Below, piece after piece: positions 7,083 to 15,879 of a stretch of 40,470 bases of DNA. The notes below the pieces were generated by a model, which saw only the letters and a program-made list of their open reading frames with translations, did no database searches and was not told the DNA's origin. Within the stretch, counting starts at the first letter, position 1. Each line of letters starts with the position of its first letter. The stretch covers positions 1-40,470 of the forward strand of contig JAGSYV010000058.1 in NCBI GenBank assembly GCA_018262505.1, given 5' to 3'. The DNA comes from Pseudomonadota bacterium. Its GTDB lineage: Bacteria > Pseudomonadota > Alphaproteobacteria > Rhizobiales > Pleomorphomonadaceae. Position numbers and translations under genes: made by a program.

Positions 7083-8852
7083 TCACCCTTCCCCCATCAG
7101 CTCCCGTCGCGCCTTGTCGAGCTCCTCCGCGTACCGCCGCATCAGATATTGCTCCGTCAGCAGCCCGATGACGCGGCGGGATTGGCGGCTGTCGACGACG
7201 GCGAGTTCTTCGGCCTTGGCGGTGTCGAACAGGATGGCGGCTTCCGAGACGTTCATGGAAGGGGTGAGCATGGCGTCGCGGTGGCGGAGCAGCGGGGCGA
7301 TCTCGCCGCGGGCCTCGGTGGCGCCGGCGGCGTAGGCGTCGGCCACCACCATGATGCCGGCGTAGCCGCCGTTGGCGTCGACGGCGATGGCGCGCTGGGT
7401 CGAGCCGAGCGGGAAGATGGCCCGGAAGGCGTCAAGCGTGAGGGTGGCCGAGACGGTGCGGAGGTCGGAGCGCATCATCCTGGAGACGGTGAGCGAGCGC
7501 ATGCGGCCGACGTCGTGGGCGCTGCGGATGGTCTCGCCCCTCAGATGCAGGCGCCAGGTCGAGAAGGAGTAGCCGAAGGTCTCGCGCACCACCACGGCCG
7601 AGACGATGGAGGCGGCGAGCACGGCGCTGGTGATGCCGAGGTCGTGGGTGGTTTCCAGCGCCAGGAAGGTCATGGTCATCGGGCCGCCGACGATGCCGAC
7701 GGCCAGCGCCGACATGCCGACCACCGAGGAGAGGAGCGGCGACAGCGTGGGCAGGATGCCGGCGGCCACGATGATCAGCGCGTAGGCCTTGCCGAACAGG
7801 GCACCGAGATAGAGCGAGGCGAAGAACAGGCCGCCGCGAAAACCGGAGCCGAGCGACAGCGCCGACGCCAGGACCTTCAGGACGAACAGGACGAGCAGCA
7901 TCTGCCAGCCGGCCGACGACTGCAGATCGACGTGCAGCGCGCCGTGGCCCGACGAGAGGACGTGCGGCGTCATCAGCGCCAGACCGCCGACCAGGGCGCC
8001 GCCGACGGCCGGTCGCGCCCATCGCGGAATCTTGGCCCAGCGGAAGGCACGCTCGACGCCGGTGACCAGTTGCATGATGGCGACGGCGAGCACGCCGCCG
8101 ATCAGCCCCAGCAGCATGAAGGGCGCGAGATCGGAGGCGGTGAGCACCGGCACCGGCCCCACCTCGATGGTGGTCTGCACGGCGCCCAGCCAGCCGGCGG
8201 TCAGGCTGGCAGCGAGCGATGCGGCCAGCACCGGGCCGACGAGGGCCACCGAATAGGTGCCGATGATCAGCTCGAAGCCATAGAAGGCGCCGGTGATCGG
8301 CGCGTCGAAGGCGGCGGAAATGGCGCCGGCGGCGGCGCAGCCGACCAGGGTGCGGATGTCGCGGCGTCTGAGGCGCATGGCATCGGCGATGCGCGAGGCG
8401 AAGGCGGAACTGGCCTGGGTGTAGCCGGCCTCCAGGCCCACCGAGGCGCCGAAGCCGGAGGAAATCATGGTCTGCAGCGCCACGAACAGGCTCTCGCCCA
8501 CCGACATGCGGCCGCCGTGCAGGGCGTTGGCCTCGATGGGGTCGACGGGCGGGCGGGTGAAGCGGCGGCGGGCCAGCCAGCCGATGAGGGCGAGGACGAT
8601 GCCGCCCGCCACCGGCACCAGGGCCAGCGCCGGGTAGGTGAGGCTCGGCTGCTGGCTGAGCCGCTCGCCGGATGGCAGCAGGAACAGCCACTGATGGGCA
8701 AGGCTGGTGATCCAGCTCATGGTGGTCACCACGACGCCCGCCAGGCACCCCACCAGCGTGGCGATGGCCAGAAGGCCCAGCTCGCGATAGCGGCGCAGCC
8801 GGATGAGGGCGCGGAAGCCGGCGAGGGTGAGGGCGGAGACGACGTTACGCAA
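7083..8852 (-). CDS. ClC-family chloride channel/transporter with C-terminal CBS pair
   Basis: This inner-membrane anion channel or Cl-/H+ antiporter homologue has 589 residues. The N-terminal two thirds carry the multi-helix ClC core, with SSGFGASVGLEAGYTQ in place of the classical GREGP segment and GSGFRGGLFFASLYLGALFG as the GxFxP-like filter region. The last 130 or so residues form two CBS motifs (RSDLRTVSATLTLDAF..., RDAMLTPSMNVSEAAILF...), usual for adenine-nucleotide-regulated ClCs. The start is uncertain. The frame has no ATG upstream of TTG 8852. A different frame from ATG near 8930 (MISKTNGLARLRRLL...) would join it if one T were removed from TTCTTT at about 8853, so a one-base frameshift near the N-terminus is possible. 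Confidence 0.88.
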   Translation of the reverse strand: MRNVVSALTLAGFRALIRLRRYRELGLLAIATLVGCLAGVVVTTMSWITSLAHQWLFLLPSGERLSQQPSLTYPALALVPVAGGIVLALIGWLARRRFTRPPVDPIEANALHGGRMSVGESLFVALQTMISSGFGASVGLEAGYTQASSAFASRIADAMRLRRRDIRTLVGCAAAGAISAAFDAPITGAFYGFELIIGTYSVALVGPVLAASLAASLTAGWLGAVQTTIEVGPVPVLTASDLAPFMLLGLIGGVLAVAIMQLVTGVERAFRWAKIPRWARPAVGGALVGGLALMTPHVLSSGHGALHVDLQSSAGWQMLLVLFVLKVLASALSLGSGFRGGLFFASLYLGALFGKAYALIIVAAGILPTLSPLLSSVVGMSALAVGIVGGPMTMTFLALETTHDLGITSAVLAASIVSAVVVRETFGYSFSTWRLHLRGETIRSAHDVGRMRSLTVSRMMRSDLRTVSATLTLDAFRAIFPLGSTQRAIAVDANGGYAGIMVVADAYAAGATEARGEIAPLLRHRDAMLTPSMNVSEAAILFDTAKAEELAVVDSRQSRRVIGLLTEQYLMRRYAEELDKARRELMGEG

Positions 8853-9162
8853 AGAACTGGCCGAGCGGTTGAAGGGGCGGCGGGAGCAGGCGACGCAGGC
8901 GCGCGAGGCCGTTTGTCTTGCTTATCATGACTTTCTTATCAGATTGAAAGTGGCGGCGGGATGACTGCGGCCGGCTTGTCGCGCCAAGCGTGCCCTCTCC
9001 GGAGCCTATGCAGATCAGGTTGGCCCAACCCGGCCAGCAGCTCTGTCCGCCGCCGCCGCTCATCGGGAGGACCGCGGCGGGGAAATGCTCTATATCTCGA
9101 GTTGAGAGGCAATTGCAGGATCGCGGTCCGCTGTTGCCCGCTTGCTGTGCAGAGGGAAAGTC
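8853..9162. other. Divergent intergenic region between ClC and GST genes
   Basis: About 310 bases. Apart from the possible N-terminal extension of the ClC gene (8853-8930, other frame), no palindrome, terminator or RNA gene was recognised. A GAGGGAAAG ribosome-binding site at 9152-9160 serves the GST gene. Confidence 0.4.
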
Positions 9163-9816
9163 GTGGCTGAAACATTTGTCGTCTATGGGGCATCAGGCTC
9201 GGGGTCCGTTCCGGTGGAGGCAACCCTCGGTCTTCTGAAGCTGCCTTATCGTGTAGAGGACTACGCCCCCTGGGAAGGCGGGCAGGAGGCGGACAAGCTC
9301 GTCGGCATCAATCCGATGTTGCAGGTTCCGGCGCTGGCGTTGCCCTCGGGCGAGGTGATCACCGAAAGCGCGGCCATTCTGATCTGGCTGGCCGATGCCT
9401 ATCCCGAGGCCCGTCTCGCGCCCGCGCCGGCCGAGGCGACGCGGCCGGCGTTCCTGCGCTGGATGAGCTTCGTCTCCTCGGCGATCTACGCCCTTTACTG
9501 GATCACCGACAACCCGGCGCGCGTCGTCGAACGCCCCGAGGACCACGCCGCCGTCAAGGCACGCCTGTTCGAACGGATCGCCCGCTGCTGGGAGCTGATG
9601 GCGGCGCAGCTGCATCCGGGCAGCTACCTGCTCGGCGAGGATCTGACGGTTCTCGACCTCTATGTGGCCACGGTGTCGCGCTGGTCGCCTGGGCGGCGGC
9701 GCTTTTACGAGGTGGCGCCCGGATTGGCGGACACGGTCCGTCGAGTGGACGCCGACCCCCGGCTGGCGGCCTGCTGGGCGGAGCGTTTCCCGTTTACGCC
9801 GGGATGGGAGCGTTGA
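9163..9816 (+). CDS. Glutathione S-transferase family protein
   Basis: A cytosolic thiol transferase or detoxification enzyme of 217 residues. The GTG start at 9163 is chosen because GAGGG lies about six bases upstream; the TTG at 9142 would add seven residues. The N-terminal thioredoxin-like domain (residues 1-80) contains the cis-Pro region INPMLQVPALALP and the glutathione-contact ITESAAILIWLAD. An all-helical C-terminal domain follows, with the YLLGEDLTVLDLYVA N-capping box. Substrates are unknown. It is monocistronic. Confidence 0.9.
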   Translation: MAETFVVYGASGSGSVPVEATLGLLKLPYRVEDYAPWEGGQEADKLVGINPMLQVPALALPSGEVITESAAILIWLADAYPEARLAPAPAEATRPAFLRWMSFVSSAIYALYWITDNPARVVERPEDHAAVKARLFERIARCWELMAAQLHPGSYLLGEDLTVLDLYVATVSRWSPGRRRFYEVAPGLADTVRRVDADPRLAACWAERFPFTPGWER

Positions 9817-9830
9817 GCGCGACGACGCTC
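9808..9830. terminator. Weak stem-loop at the GST stop codon
   Basis: GAGCGT and ACGCTC pair around an 11-base loop that contains the GST stop codon, followed by TCCCTACTTT. There is no strong T-tract, so this is only a possible terminator. Confidence 0.35.
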
Positions 9831-10371
9831 TCCCTACTTTCGTAACGGGTCGACGGCGGTGGCGGTTGTGTGGTGCCGGGCTTTGCGCCGTATCGCCCGT
9901 TCACTCGCGCGGCGCGCGGCTTTCTGCCGGTAGATAGTCAAATTTATCGATAGTGTTCGTTGTCAATATTTCCAATATCGATGCTTTCCGTCGGCGGCTT
10001 GGTCGCGATCCGAGCGGTGATGCCGAGGAATTTGCGAGCGGCGGCGGCGGGCAAGACTCGAAACATTGCCAATTGAGCTGGCGCGGCGGCCCCGGCGCGG
10101 CGAGGGTTTACCATGTGGCCCATATCGTTACTGGAGCTGCGGTACTTCTTTCGGAAGAAATTCTGTAGGTTGATTAAGTATATAGTCTGCTTCTTCTGGT
10201 TGTTGGTATGGTATTTGGCAAGTCGATGGTGGAGTTTACCGCATTGGTTGTAGGAACGGGATGGTACGTAGTTAAAAAATCTGAATAGCTCTATGGTTTT
10301 CTCCGGTTTTTACTTAACAATCTTTTCAAGTTTGAAGCCTAATCCTGATGCGGGTTATAAGGGGGCTGCAA
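9831..10371. other. Long AT-richer intergenic region upstream of the chemoreceptor
   Basis: About 540 bases with markedly lower GC than the flanks, especially 10169-10330. A 7-bp inverted repeat (ATCGATA at 9947-9953, TATCGAT at 9976-9982) is present. The short open frame at 9953-10168 has no ribosome-binding site or recognisable protein and is not called. The region probably holds the chemoreceptor promoter, but no convincing -35/-10 or sigma-54 site was found. Confidence 0.4.
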
Positions 10372-12477
10372 ATGGGTAGGATTCTGAGCAGGTTCAGTCT
10401 GGGGACTATGCTGGGCTTCTTCACCGTTCTGATGTGCGTGGCGGTGATCGGCCTGACCGCCAAGCTTATGTTGAGCAGCTATTCTTCGTTGCAGACGGCA
10501 AAATCGGTCACCGCGCTGACGGAGATGGATCAATATGTGTTCAACGTGCTGCAAGCCCTGCGCTACGAGCGGGCCGACACGGACAGCAGCTTGAACATGG
10601 TCCCCGACAAGGCTGCCTCGCTGATCAAGGGCGTTGCCGGCTATCGTGACGTCATCGACGCCAACATGGCGAAGATCGCCAGCGAGAGCCTTGGCGACTT
10701 CACGGCCTGGAAGACGACGGCCGACGCCATCGCCTCGGGCTACGACACGCTGAAATCGCTGCGTGCCACGGCGGACGCCAATCTTGCCAAGGCGCCGGAG
10801 GCGCGCGACGCCGATTTCCTCAAGAACTATCTCAAGACCTCGGCCGGCATTCTCACGGTGTTCGAGAGCGCCTCCAGGCAACTGGACGCCGAAATCCGCC
10901 GGCTCGACGCCGAGGCCGGCGAACTGCTCGTGACCAAGCAGATGGCCTGGACCGCCCGGTCGGTATCCGGCACGCCGGCCATTCTGACGCAGGCGGCGCT
11001 TTCCTCCGGCAAGCAGCTTGCCCCGGAAAGCGTGCGCGCCATCGTCGCCGGGCGGGCGCAGGCCGAGATCAGCTGGGCCAGCATGAAGGAGCTTGCCAAG
11101 ACGCAGGGTCTCGGGCCGGCCTTCGACAGTGCCGTCAAAGCGGCGGACGAGGCCTATTTCGCCGGATCGTTCAACGACGCCTACCTCAAGGCGATCGACG
11201 AGCTTGCGGTCAGTGACAAGAGCGCGATGACCTTCGACCTGTTCAAGCCGCAGGCCACCGCCACGCTCGGCAAGGTGGCGGCGGTGGCAAGCGCGGTGAT
11301 CGACGTGGCGCTCCAGCGGACCGAGGCGGTGACGAGCGAGCAACAAGAGCTGTTCATCGCCTATGCCGTGCTGATGCTGGCGGCGCTGGTTCTGTCGGCG
11401 CTGAACCTCATCGTGGTCCGCAGGCATGTGGTGCGGCCGCTCAACGACATGACCCAGGCGATGTCCAGCCTGGCCACCAACGATCTCACCGTGGTCATCC
11501 CTGGCGTGGGGCGCGGCGACGAGATCGGCGCCATGTCGCAGGCGGTGGGCTTCTTCAAGGACAAGCTGAACCACAACCGCGCGCTCGAACAGCAGGTGGC
11601 GGCCGAGAAGGCCAATGCCGAACAGCAGCGGCAGGCCGTCATGACCAAGATGGCCGACGACTTCGAGGCGGCGGTGGGTGGCGTGATCGGTGCCGTCTCC
11701 AGCGCTTCGCACCAGTTGCAGGGCGCGGCGCAGACCATGTCGGCCACGGCGGAGGAAACCACGCACCAGTCGACGGCGGTGGCCGCCGCCGCCGAGCAGG
11801 CGTCGTCCAATGTGCAGACGGTGGCCTCGGCGGCCGAGGAACTGGCGGCGTCGGTGGGCGAGATCGGCCAGCGGGTGCAGTATTCGGCGCAGATCTCCGG
11901 CGAGGCCGCCAAGGAAGCCGACGCCATCGGCAACAAGATGGGCCGCCTGTCGGACGCGGCGCAGAAGATCGGCGACATCATCGGCCTGATCACCAGCATC
12001 GCCGGCCAGACCAACCTTCTGGCGCTCAACGCCACCATCGAGGCGGCGCGGGCGGGCGACGCCGGCAAGGGCTTCGCCGTGGTGGCCGCCGAGGTGAAGA
12101 ACCTCGCCGACCAGACCGCCAAGGCGACCAGCGAAATCGCCCGGCAGATCGAGGAGATCCAGGGTTCGACCGAGGAATCGGCGACAGCCATCGGCACCAT
12201 CACCAGCACGATCCGCCAGATGAACGACATCGCCACGTCCATCGCCGAGGCGGTGGAAGAGCAGGGCCTTTCCACCAACGAGATCGCCCGCAACGTGGCT
12301 CAGGCCTCGGCCGGCACCAGCGAGGTGTCCACAAACATCGTCGGTGTGACGAGGGCGGCGTCGGAAAGTTCGGCGGCCTCGACGCAGGTGCTGGCTTCGG
12401 CCTCCGAGCTAGCCGCGCAATCGGCAAGGCTGAGGCAGGAGGTGGAGCGGTTCCTGGCGACGGTGCGGGCGGCCTGA
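10372..12477 (+). CDS. Methyl-accepting chemotaxis protein
   Basis: A membrane chemoreceptor that relays ligand binding to CheA/CheW. It has 701 residues from ATG 10372, which has AAGGGGG eight bases upstream; ATG 10348 would add eight residues without a better site. TM1 is at about 9-33. A roughly 290-residue periplasmic helical sensor region follows, then TM2 at about 328-350, HAMP at about 350-405, and a long cytoplasmic coiled coil whose hairpin tip includes [18 protein letters not shown] near residue 547. There is no C-terminal CheR-docking pentapeptide (it ends TVRAA). No che genes are nearby, so it is an orphan receptor. The ligand is unknown. Confidence 0.93.
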   Translation: MGRILSRFSLGTMLGFFTVLMCVAVIGLTAKLMLSSYSSLQTAKSVTALTEMDQYVFNVLQALRYERADTDSSLNMVPDKAASLIKGVAGYRDVIDANMAKIASESLGDFTAWKTTADAIASGYDTLKSLRATADANLAKAPEARDADFLKNYLKTSAGILTVFESASRQLDAEIRRLDAEAGELLVTKQMAWTARSVSGTPAILTQAALSSGKQLAPESVRAIVAGRAQAEISWASMKELAKTQGLGPAFDSAVKAADEAYFAGSFNDAYLKAIDELAVSDKSAMTFDLFKPQATATLGKVAAVASAVIDVALQRTEAVTSEQQELFIAYAVLMLAALVLSALNLIVVRRHVVRPLNDMTQAMSSLATNDLTVVIPGVGRGDEIGAMSQAVGFFKDKLNHNRALEQQVAAEKANAEQQRQAVMTKMADDFEAAVGGVIGAVSSASHQLQGAAQTMSATAEETTHQSTAVAAAAEQASSNVQTVASAAEELAASVGEIGQRVQYSAQISGEAAKEADAIGNKMGRLSDAAQKIGDIIGLITSIAGQTNLLALNATIEAARAGDAGKGFAVVAAEVKNLADQTAKATSEIARQIEEIQGSTEESATAIGTITSTIRQMNDIATSIAEAVEEQGLSTNEIARNVAQASAGTSEVSTNIVGVTRAASESSAASTQVLASASELAAQSARLRQEVERFLATVRAA

Positions 12478-12490
12478 CCGGGCGGCCTGA

Positions 12491-12628
12491 GCGGAAATTC
12501 TACTGGGGCGGGCAGCTGGCTTAGAGTGCTGCGCTTCCGGTGCTCACGAACAGAAAGTTCGCTCCGCTCCGGTTCTCGCGCTCGTCGCCATCTGCCTAGG
12601 CACCAGCGAATTTCGGCTCAGGCCTCGG
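12491..12628. repeat. Short dispersed repeat (second family), interrupted copy
   Basis: GGAAATTCTACTGG...CAGCT.GC.TAGAGT.CTGC (12493-12532) and CACCAGCGAATTTCGGCTCAGGC (12601-12623) match 38238-38308. Here they are separated by about 65 extra bases, whereas the other copy is continuous. No protein is encoded. Confidence 0.6.
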
Positions 12629-12663
12629 CAGCCCTTCGTACTTTGAGCGTGACACCAGCCGCT

Positions 12664-12950
12664 CGCCCCATCCTGCGCGCAGGCGCAGGATCTCGGGCAG
12701 AATGAAGCGATCGGCTGATATCGGTCTCCGAGGACAAGGGCACCCGATACTTCTCTCGGCGCCCTCTCGTCCCGAGGTCCTCTGCCTGCGCAGAGGAGGA
12801 CAGTTTTATATATACGAAACAAATTGTTAGATGGAGCGGGGCCGCGGCTGGCTGCCGCGATCCCCGAGCGAGATGGCAGGCTGATAGCCGCTCGCGCACC
12901 TCTATCTATCAAACTGTCATTCTCGCGAAGGCGAGAACCCTCAAATCTGG
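12664..12950. repeat. Dispersed palindromic repeat: three arms
   Basis: There is a right-type arm (CATCCTGCGCGCAGGCGCAGGATCTCGGG, 12666-12696), a left-type arm (CCCGAGGTCCTCTGCCTGCG, 12771-12806) with an AT-rich tail TTTTATATATACGAAACAAA, and a second, diverged right-type arm (CTGTCATTCTCGCGAAGGCG, 12915-12940). Together with the preceding repeat they fill the gap between the chemoreceptor and PepSY genes. No gene is seen there. Confidence 0.7.
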
Positions 12951-12951
12951 C

Positions 12952-14364
12952 TCAGTTGAGGACGCGTTTCAGGAAGGGCACGCGCGACAGCACCAGGAAG
13001 TCGGCGGCCAGCACGGCGAGCAGGGTCAGGCCGGCGAGCGGGAAGGCGAAGGATACCGCCAGCATCACCAGCACCGCGCCCTTGGAGAAGGGCACCTCGG
13101 TCGGCAGCGGCGGTGCGGCGAGCCGGGCGGCGCCCGAGGGACGGCGCTGCCACCACATGACCACGCCGGAGACGGCGATGAAGATCACTGTCAGGCAGAA
13201 CAGCGTGTTGAAGGCGACGCTCGCCCAGCCGAAGTCGCCCTCGTGCAGCGGAATGCCGACGGCCATCGCCTTGCCGGCCAGCGAGTAGTCGGCAAAGCGC
13301 ACGTCGGCCAGGATCTTGCCGGAGTAGCGGTCGATATGCACCGTGCGGTCGTTGGTGACGTCGTGTGAATCCTTGCTCATGGTGTCGCGCGAGATGGTCC
13401 AGACGCCGCTGTCGCCGGCCGGCAGGTTCACCTGCATGCGGCCTTCAAAACCGAGCGAGCGGGCGGTGGCGACCACGCTGTCGAGGGTGATGGGTTCGCC
13501 CATCGGCATGGCCATGGTGCCGGCCTCCGAGCCGGACATCGGCATCGGCGTTTCCTCCAGCGCCCAGGGCACTTCCTTTTCGCCGCCGTGGTTCATCGCG
13601 GCGTGGGTGGCGTCCGACAGCGGCACGTTGTCCCACTTGGCGGCCGGGAAGGTGCTCCAGGCCTGCACGTAGCGCTCGCCCCAGATGCCGGTCCAGGAGA
13701 GGCCGGAAATCAGGAACAACACCAGGATGATGGCGGCATAGGCGCCGATGGTCTGGTGCAGGCTTTTCCACAGCGGCCGGCGGCGGCCCCGGAGGTCGAG
13801 CTTCAGCGCGGCCGAAAAACCCCGGCTGCCGCGCGGCCACCAGAGATAGACGCCGGTGGCGATCAGCACCATGCCCAAGCTGGCGGCGATCTCGATCAGC
13901 CGGTCGCCCAGCGTGCCGATGAGCAGCGTGCCGTGGATCTTGTCGGCGATGTCGTAGAGGCCGCCGTTGCGCTGGACCTTGTGGACGACGGCGCCGGTGT
14001 AGGGGTCGACCAGCACGATCCAGGAATTGTCGCCCTGGTCGACGCGGAAGCCGGCGACGTGGTCGGGCGCGTTGGGGGCGATGTAGGTGGAGACGGCGCC
14101 GCCCGGCACGGCGGCGGCGGCGGCGATCGCCTGCGCACCGACGGAGATGGCGGCGGCCCCCTGGGGTATGGCGGTGTTCTCGCCGTTGCGGCCGGTGAGG
14201 GTTGCCGACCACAGCATGATCAGGCCGGTGACGGCCAGCATGATCAGGAAGGGCGCGACATAGAGGCCGGCGTAGAAGTGCCAGCGCCAGACGGTGGAAT
14301 AGAAGCGGCTCGACGGGCTGCGGCCGGCGGCCGGACTGGAAAGGTCCTGTGCGAAGTCGGTCAT
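12952..14364 (-). CDS. PepSY-associated transmembrane domain protein
   Basis: An inner-membrane protein of 470 residues from the Met at 14364 (MTDFAQDLSSPAAG...). The open frame continues far upstream without coding character. Domain order: TM1 (about 28-50, WHFYAGLYVAPFLIMLAVTG), a periplasmic PepSY-like region, TM segments around 185-210 and 225-250 (QTIGAYAAIILVLFLISGLSW), a second periplasmic region with a His/Met-rich loop (MPMSGSEAGTMAMPMGE), and two C-terminal TM helices. Members of this family accompany TonB-dependent siderophore or metal receptors and are thought to act as periplasmic metal or heme reductases or permease-like partners. Together with the DUF2946 gene just upstream this suggests metal (iron or copper) handling. 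No receptor gene is present here. Confidence 0.88.
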   Translation of the reverse strand: MTDFAQDLSSPAAGRSPSSRFYSTVWRWHFYAGLYVAPFLIMLAVTGLIMLWSATLTGRNGENTAIPQGAAAISVGAQAIAAAAAVPGGAVSTYIAPNAPDHVAGFRVDQGDNSWIVLVDPYTGAVVHKVQRNGGLYDIADKIHGTLLIGTLGDRLIEIAASLGMVLIATGVYLWWPRGSRGFSAALKLDLRGRRRPLWKSLHQTIGAYAAIILVLFLISGLSWTGIWGERYVQAWSTFPAAKWDNVPLSDATHAAMNHGGEKEVPWALEETPMPMSGSEAGTMAMPMGEPITLDSVVATARSLGFEGRMQVNLPAGDSGVWTISRDTMSKDSHDVTNDRTVHIDRYSGKILADVRFADYSLAGKAMAVGIPLHEGDFGWASVAFNTLFCLTVIFIAVSGVVMWWQRRPSGAARLAAPPLPTEVPFSKGAVLVMLAVSFAFPLAGLTLLAVLAADFLVLSRVPFLKRVLN

Positions 14365-14436
14365 TGCGGCTGAATCCGGTAGGGCCGGAGCAAGCCGCTC
14401 CGGCGAGAAAAGGAAATGGATCGGGAAATAAGCCTG

Positions 14437-14484
14437 GAGCCTTCGCTGGACGACCAAATCTTTCAATTTGGCCGGCGAAGGCTC
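14437..14484. terminator. Nested hairpin between the DUF2946 and PepSY genes
   Basis: The outer arms GAGCCTTCGC (14437-14446) and GCGAAGGCTC (14475-14484) enclose a second perfect stem CCAAAT-CTTTCA-ATTTGG. The outer arm reaches the stop codon of the DUF2946 gene. There is no T-tract, so it may be an attenuator or a processing/stability element rather than a simple terminator. Confidence 0.5.
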
Positions 14485-14855
14485 TAGGCGCGAGCCATTT
14501 CCCTTGGCGGCGCCCTCGGCTTGGCCGGCCAGGCGGCGAGCGCGATGACCGGCGCCGACCTGTCGGCCGGGCGCAGGGACGCGTCGAGCGCGTGGAAGAC
14601 GGGCAGCGGCGGCCGGCCTTGGTGGGCGGGGAGCAGCGCGGCGGCGTGGTGCTGGGCGCAGAGCGCGCAATCGGTCTTGTCGGCGTGGCCGGCGTCGGGC
14701 GCGCCGTGGCCCATATCGGAAGAGCAGATGATGGCGCCGAAGGGCGTGTCGACGGCATAGCTCGCGGCGACATGCAGCAGCGTGCCGACGAAGAACAGGT
14801 AGGCGGAAAATGCCGCCAGAGCGAACCTGATCCCCGTTGTTTGCCGCGTCCGCAT
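14484..14855 (-). CDS. DUF2946-like small membrane/periplasmic protein
   Basis: A 123-residue protein from the Met at 14855, which has TAGGGGC seven bases upstream; Met codons at 14873 and 14888 are weaker. An N-terminal hydrophobic segment (about 8-32, FALAAFSAYLFFVGTLLHVAA) is followed by an extracytoplasmic part with ICSSDMGHG and TDCALCAQHHAA, the Cys/His pattern typical of DUF2946. The family is often found beside TonB receptors, PepSY proteins and copper genes and may bind metal; the exact role is unknown. It lies 119 bases upstream of the PepSY gene on the same strand. Confidence 0.75.
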   Translation of the reverse strand: MRTRQTTGIRFALAAFSAYLFFVGTLLHVAASYAVDTPFGAIICSSDMGHGAPDAGHADKTDCALCAQHHAAALLPAHQGRPPLPVFHALDASLRPADRSAPVIALAAWPAKPRAPPREMARA

Positions 14856-15049
14856 GAAAGCCCCTACCATCATGAGAATGCCTAGCATGAGCGGGAAAGG
14901 GCAGGAAGGGCAAGGGGAAATATCGGCTTCCGTCGAGTTGAGCCGGTGCGCGGTGAACGGCTCTCGGCCGCCTGGCGGTCTCTACCAAAGAGTGCGGACC
15001 TATTGGCGACGCGGTGGCGTAGAGTGGCGGTCGGCAAAGGGAGACAGCC

Positions 15050-15874
15050 ATGCAGACCATCGTCATCACCGGCGCCAGCGATGGCATCGGCGCCGCCGCC
15101 GCCCGACAGCTCAAGGAGAAGGGGCACCACGTCGTGCTGGTCGGCCGCTCCAAGGCCAAGACGGAAGCGCTGGCCAAGGAGCTGAAGGCGCCGTTCTATC
15201 TGGCCGATTACGTCAAGCTCGGCGACGTCAGGCGGCTCGCCGAGGAGCTCTCCGCCTATGAGCAGATCGACGTGCTGGCCAACAATGCCGGCGTCATCAT
15301 GGGGCCGCGCCAGCTTACCGAGGACGGTTTCGAGACGACCTTCCAGGTGAACCACCTCGCCGGCTTCCTGCTGACCAAGCTGTTGATGGACAAATTGATC
15401 GCCAGCCGCGCCAAGGTGATCCAGACGTCGAGCATGGCGGCCAACCTCTGGGGGCGGAATTTCGACGTCACCGACCTCAACAACGAGCATGGTTATTCGC
15501 CGATGGCGGCCTATGGCCGCAGCAAGCTGGAAAACATCCTGTTCACCCGCGAGCTCGACCGGCGGCACCGCGCCGAAGGCATCTCGGCCGTGGCGTTCCA
15601 TCCGGGTTTCGTGCGGTCGAATTTCGCCGAGGACACGACGTTCTTCATGCGCTGGTTCTATCACTCGCCGCTGCGCTTTCTTGGCACCATCAGCCCGGAA
15701 ACCAGCGCCCGCCGACTGGTGAGCCTTATCGAGGGCACGCCGGGGAGGGATTGGATACAGGGCGAGGTCTACTCGAAAAGCAAGCCGATGAAGGTGGCCT
15801 TCAAGGACGATGGGACGGTGGCAAAGGAGCTGTGGGAGCGCAGCGAGGAATTCATCAAGCCGCTTCTGGGGTGA
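15050..15874 (+). CDS. SDR-family NAD(P)-dependent oxidoreductase
   Basis: A cytoplasmic short-chain dehydrogenase/reductase of 274 residues. A Rossmann nucleotide-binding motif TGASDGIG is at residues 7-14, followed by NNAG (about 81-84), an active-site Ser region (VIQTSSMAAN) and the catalytic YxxxK as AYGRSK (about 158). The shape resembles the retinol dehydrogenase/WWOX-like SDR group (FQVNHLAGFLLTKLL, VAFHPGFVRSNF). GGGAGAC precedes the ATG. The substrate cannot be inferred. It converges on the rSAM operon across the repeat array. Confidence 0.92.
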   Translation: MQTIVITGASDGIGAAAARQLKEKGHHVVLVGRSKAKTEALAKELKAPFYLADYVKLGDVRRLAEELSAYEQIDVLANNAGVIMGPRQLTEDGFETTFQVNHLAGFLLTKLLMDKLIASRAKVIQTSSMAANLWGRNFDVTDLNNEHGYSPMAAYGRSKLENILFTRELDRRHRAEGISAVAFHPGFVRSNFAEDTTFFMRWFYHSPLRFLGTISPETSARRLVSLIEGTPGRDWIQGEVYSKSKPMKVAFKDDGTVAKELWERSEEFIKPLLG

Positions 15875-15879
15875 GGAGA

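Noticed and set aside
6843..8930. 695-codon open frame on the plus strand
   Set aside because: It is the antisense shadow of the ClC gene; composition is His/Gln/Arg/Gly-rich low-complexity typical of high-GC antisense frames.
9953..10168. Small ORF of 71 codons between GST and chemoreceptor
   Set aside because: No ribosome-binding site, no homologous motifs, and it begins in an AT-rich promoter-like stretch.
10201..10225. Sigma-54 promoter upstream of the chemoreceptor (TGGTATGG...TTGGCA)
   Set aside because: The GG and GC elements are separated by 11 rather than 10 bases and the match to the consensus is poor.
10339..11766. 475-codon open frame opposite the chemoreceptor
   Set aside because: Antisense shadow without recognisable domains; the plus strand encodes an intact receptor.
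14365..15177. N-terminal extension of the PepSY frame to 741 residues
   Set aside because: The added part overlaps the DUF2946 gene in another frame, contains low-complexity Arg/Pro/Ala sequence, and the family start is at Met 14364.
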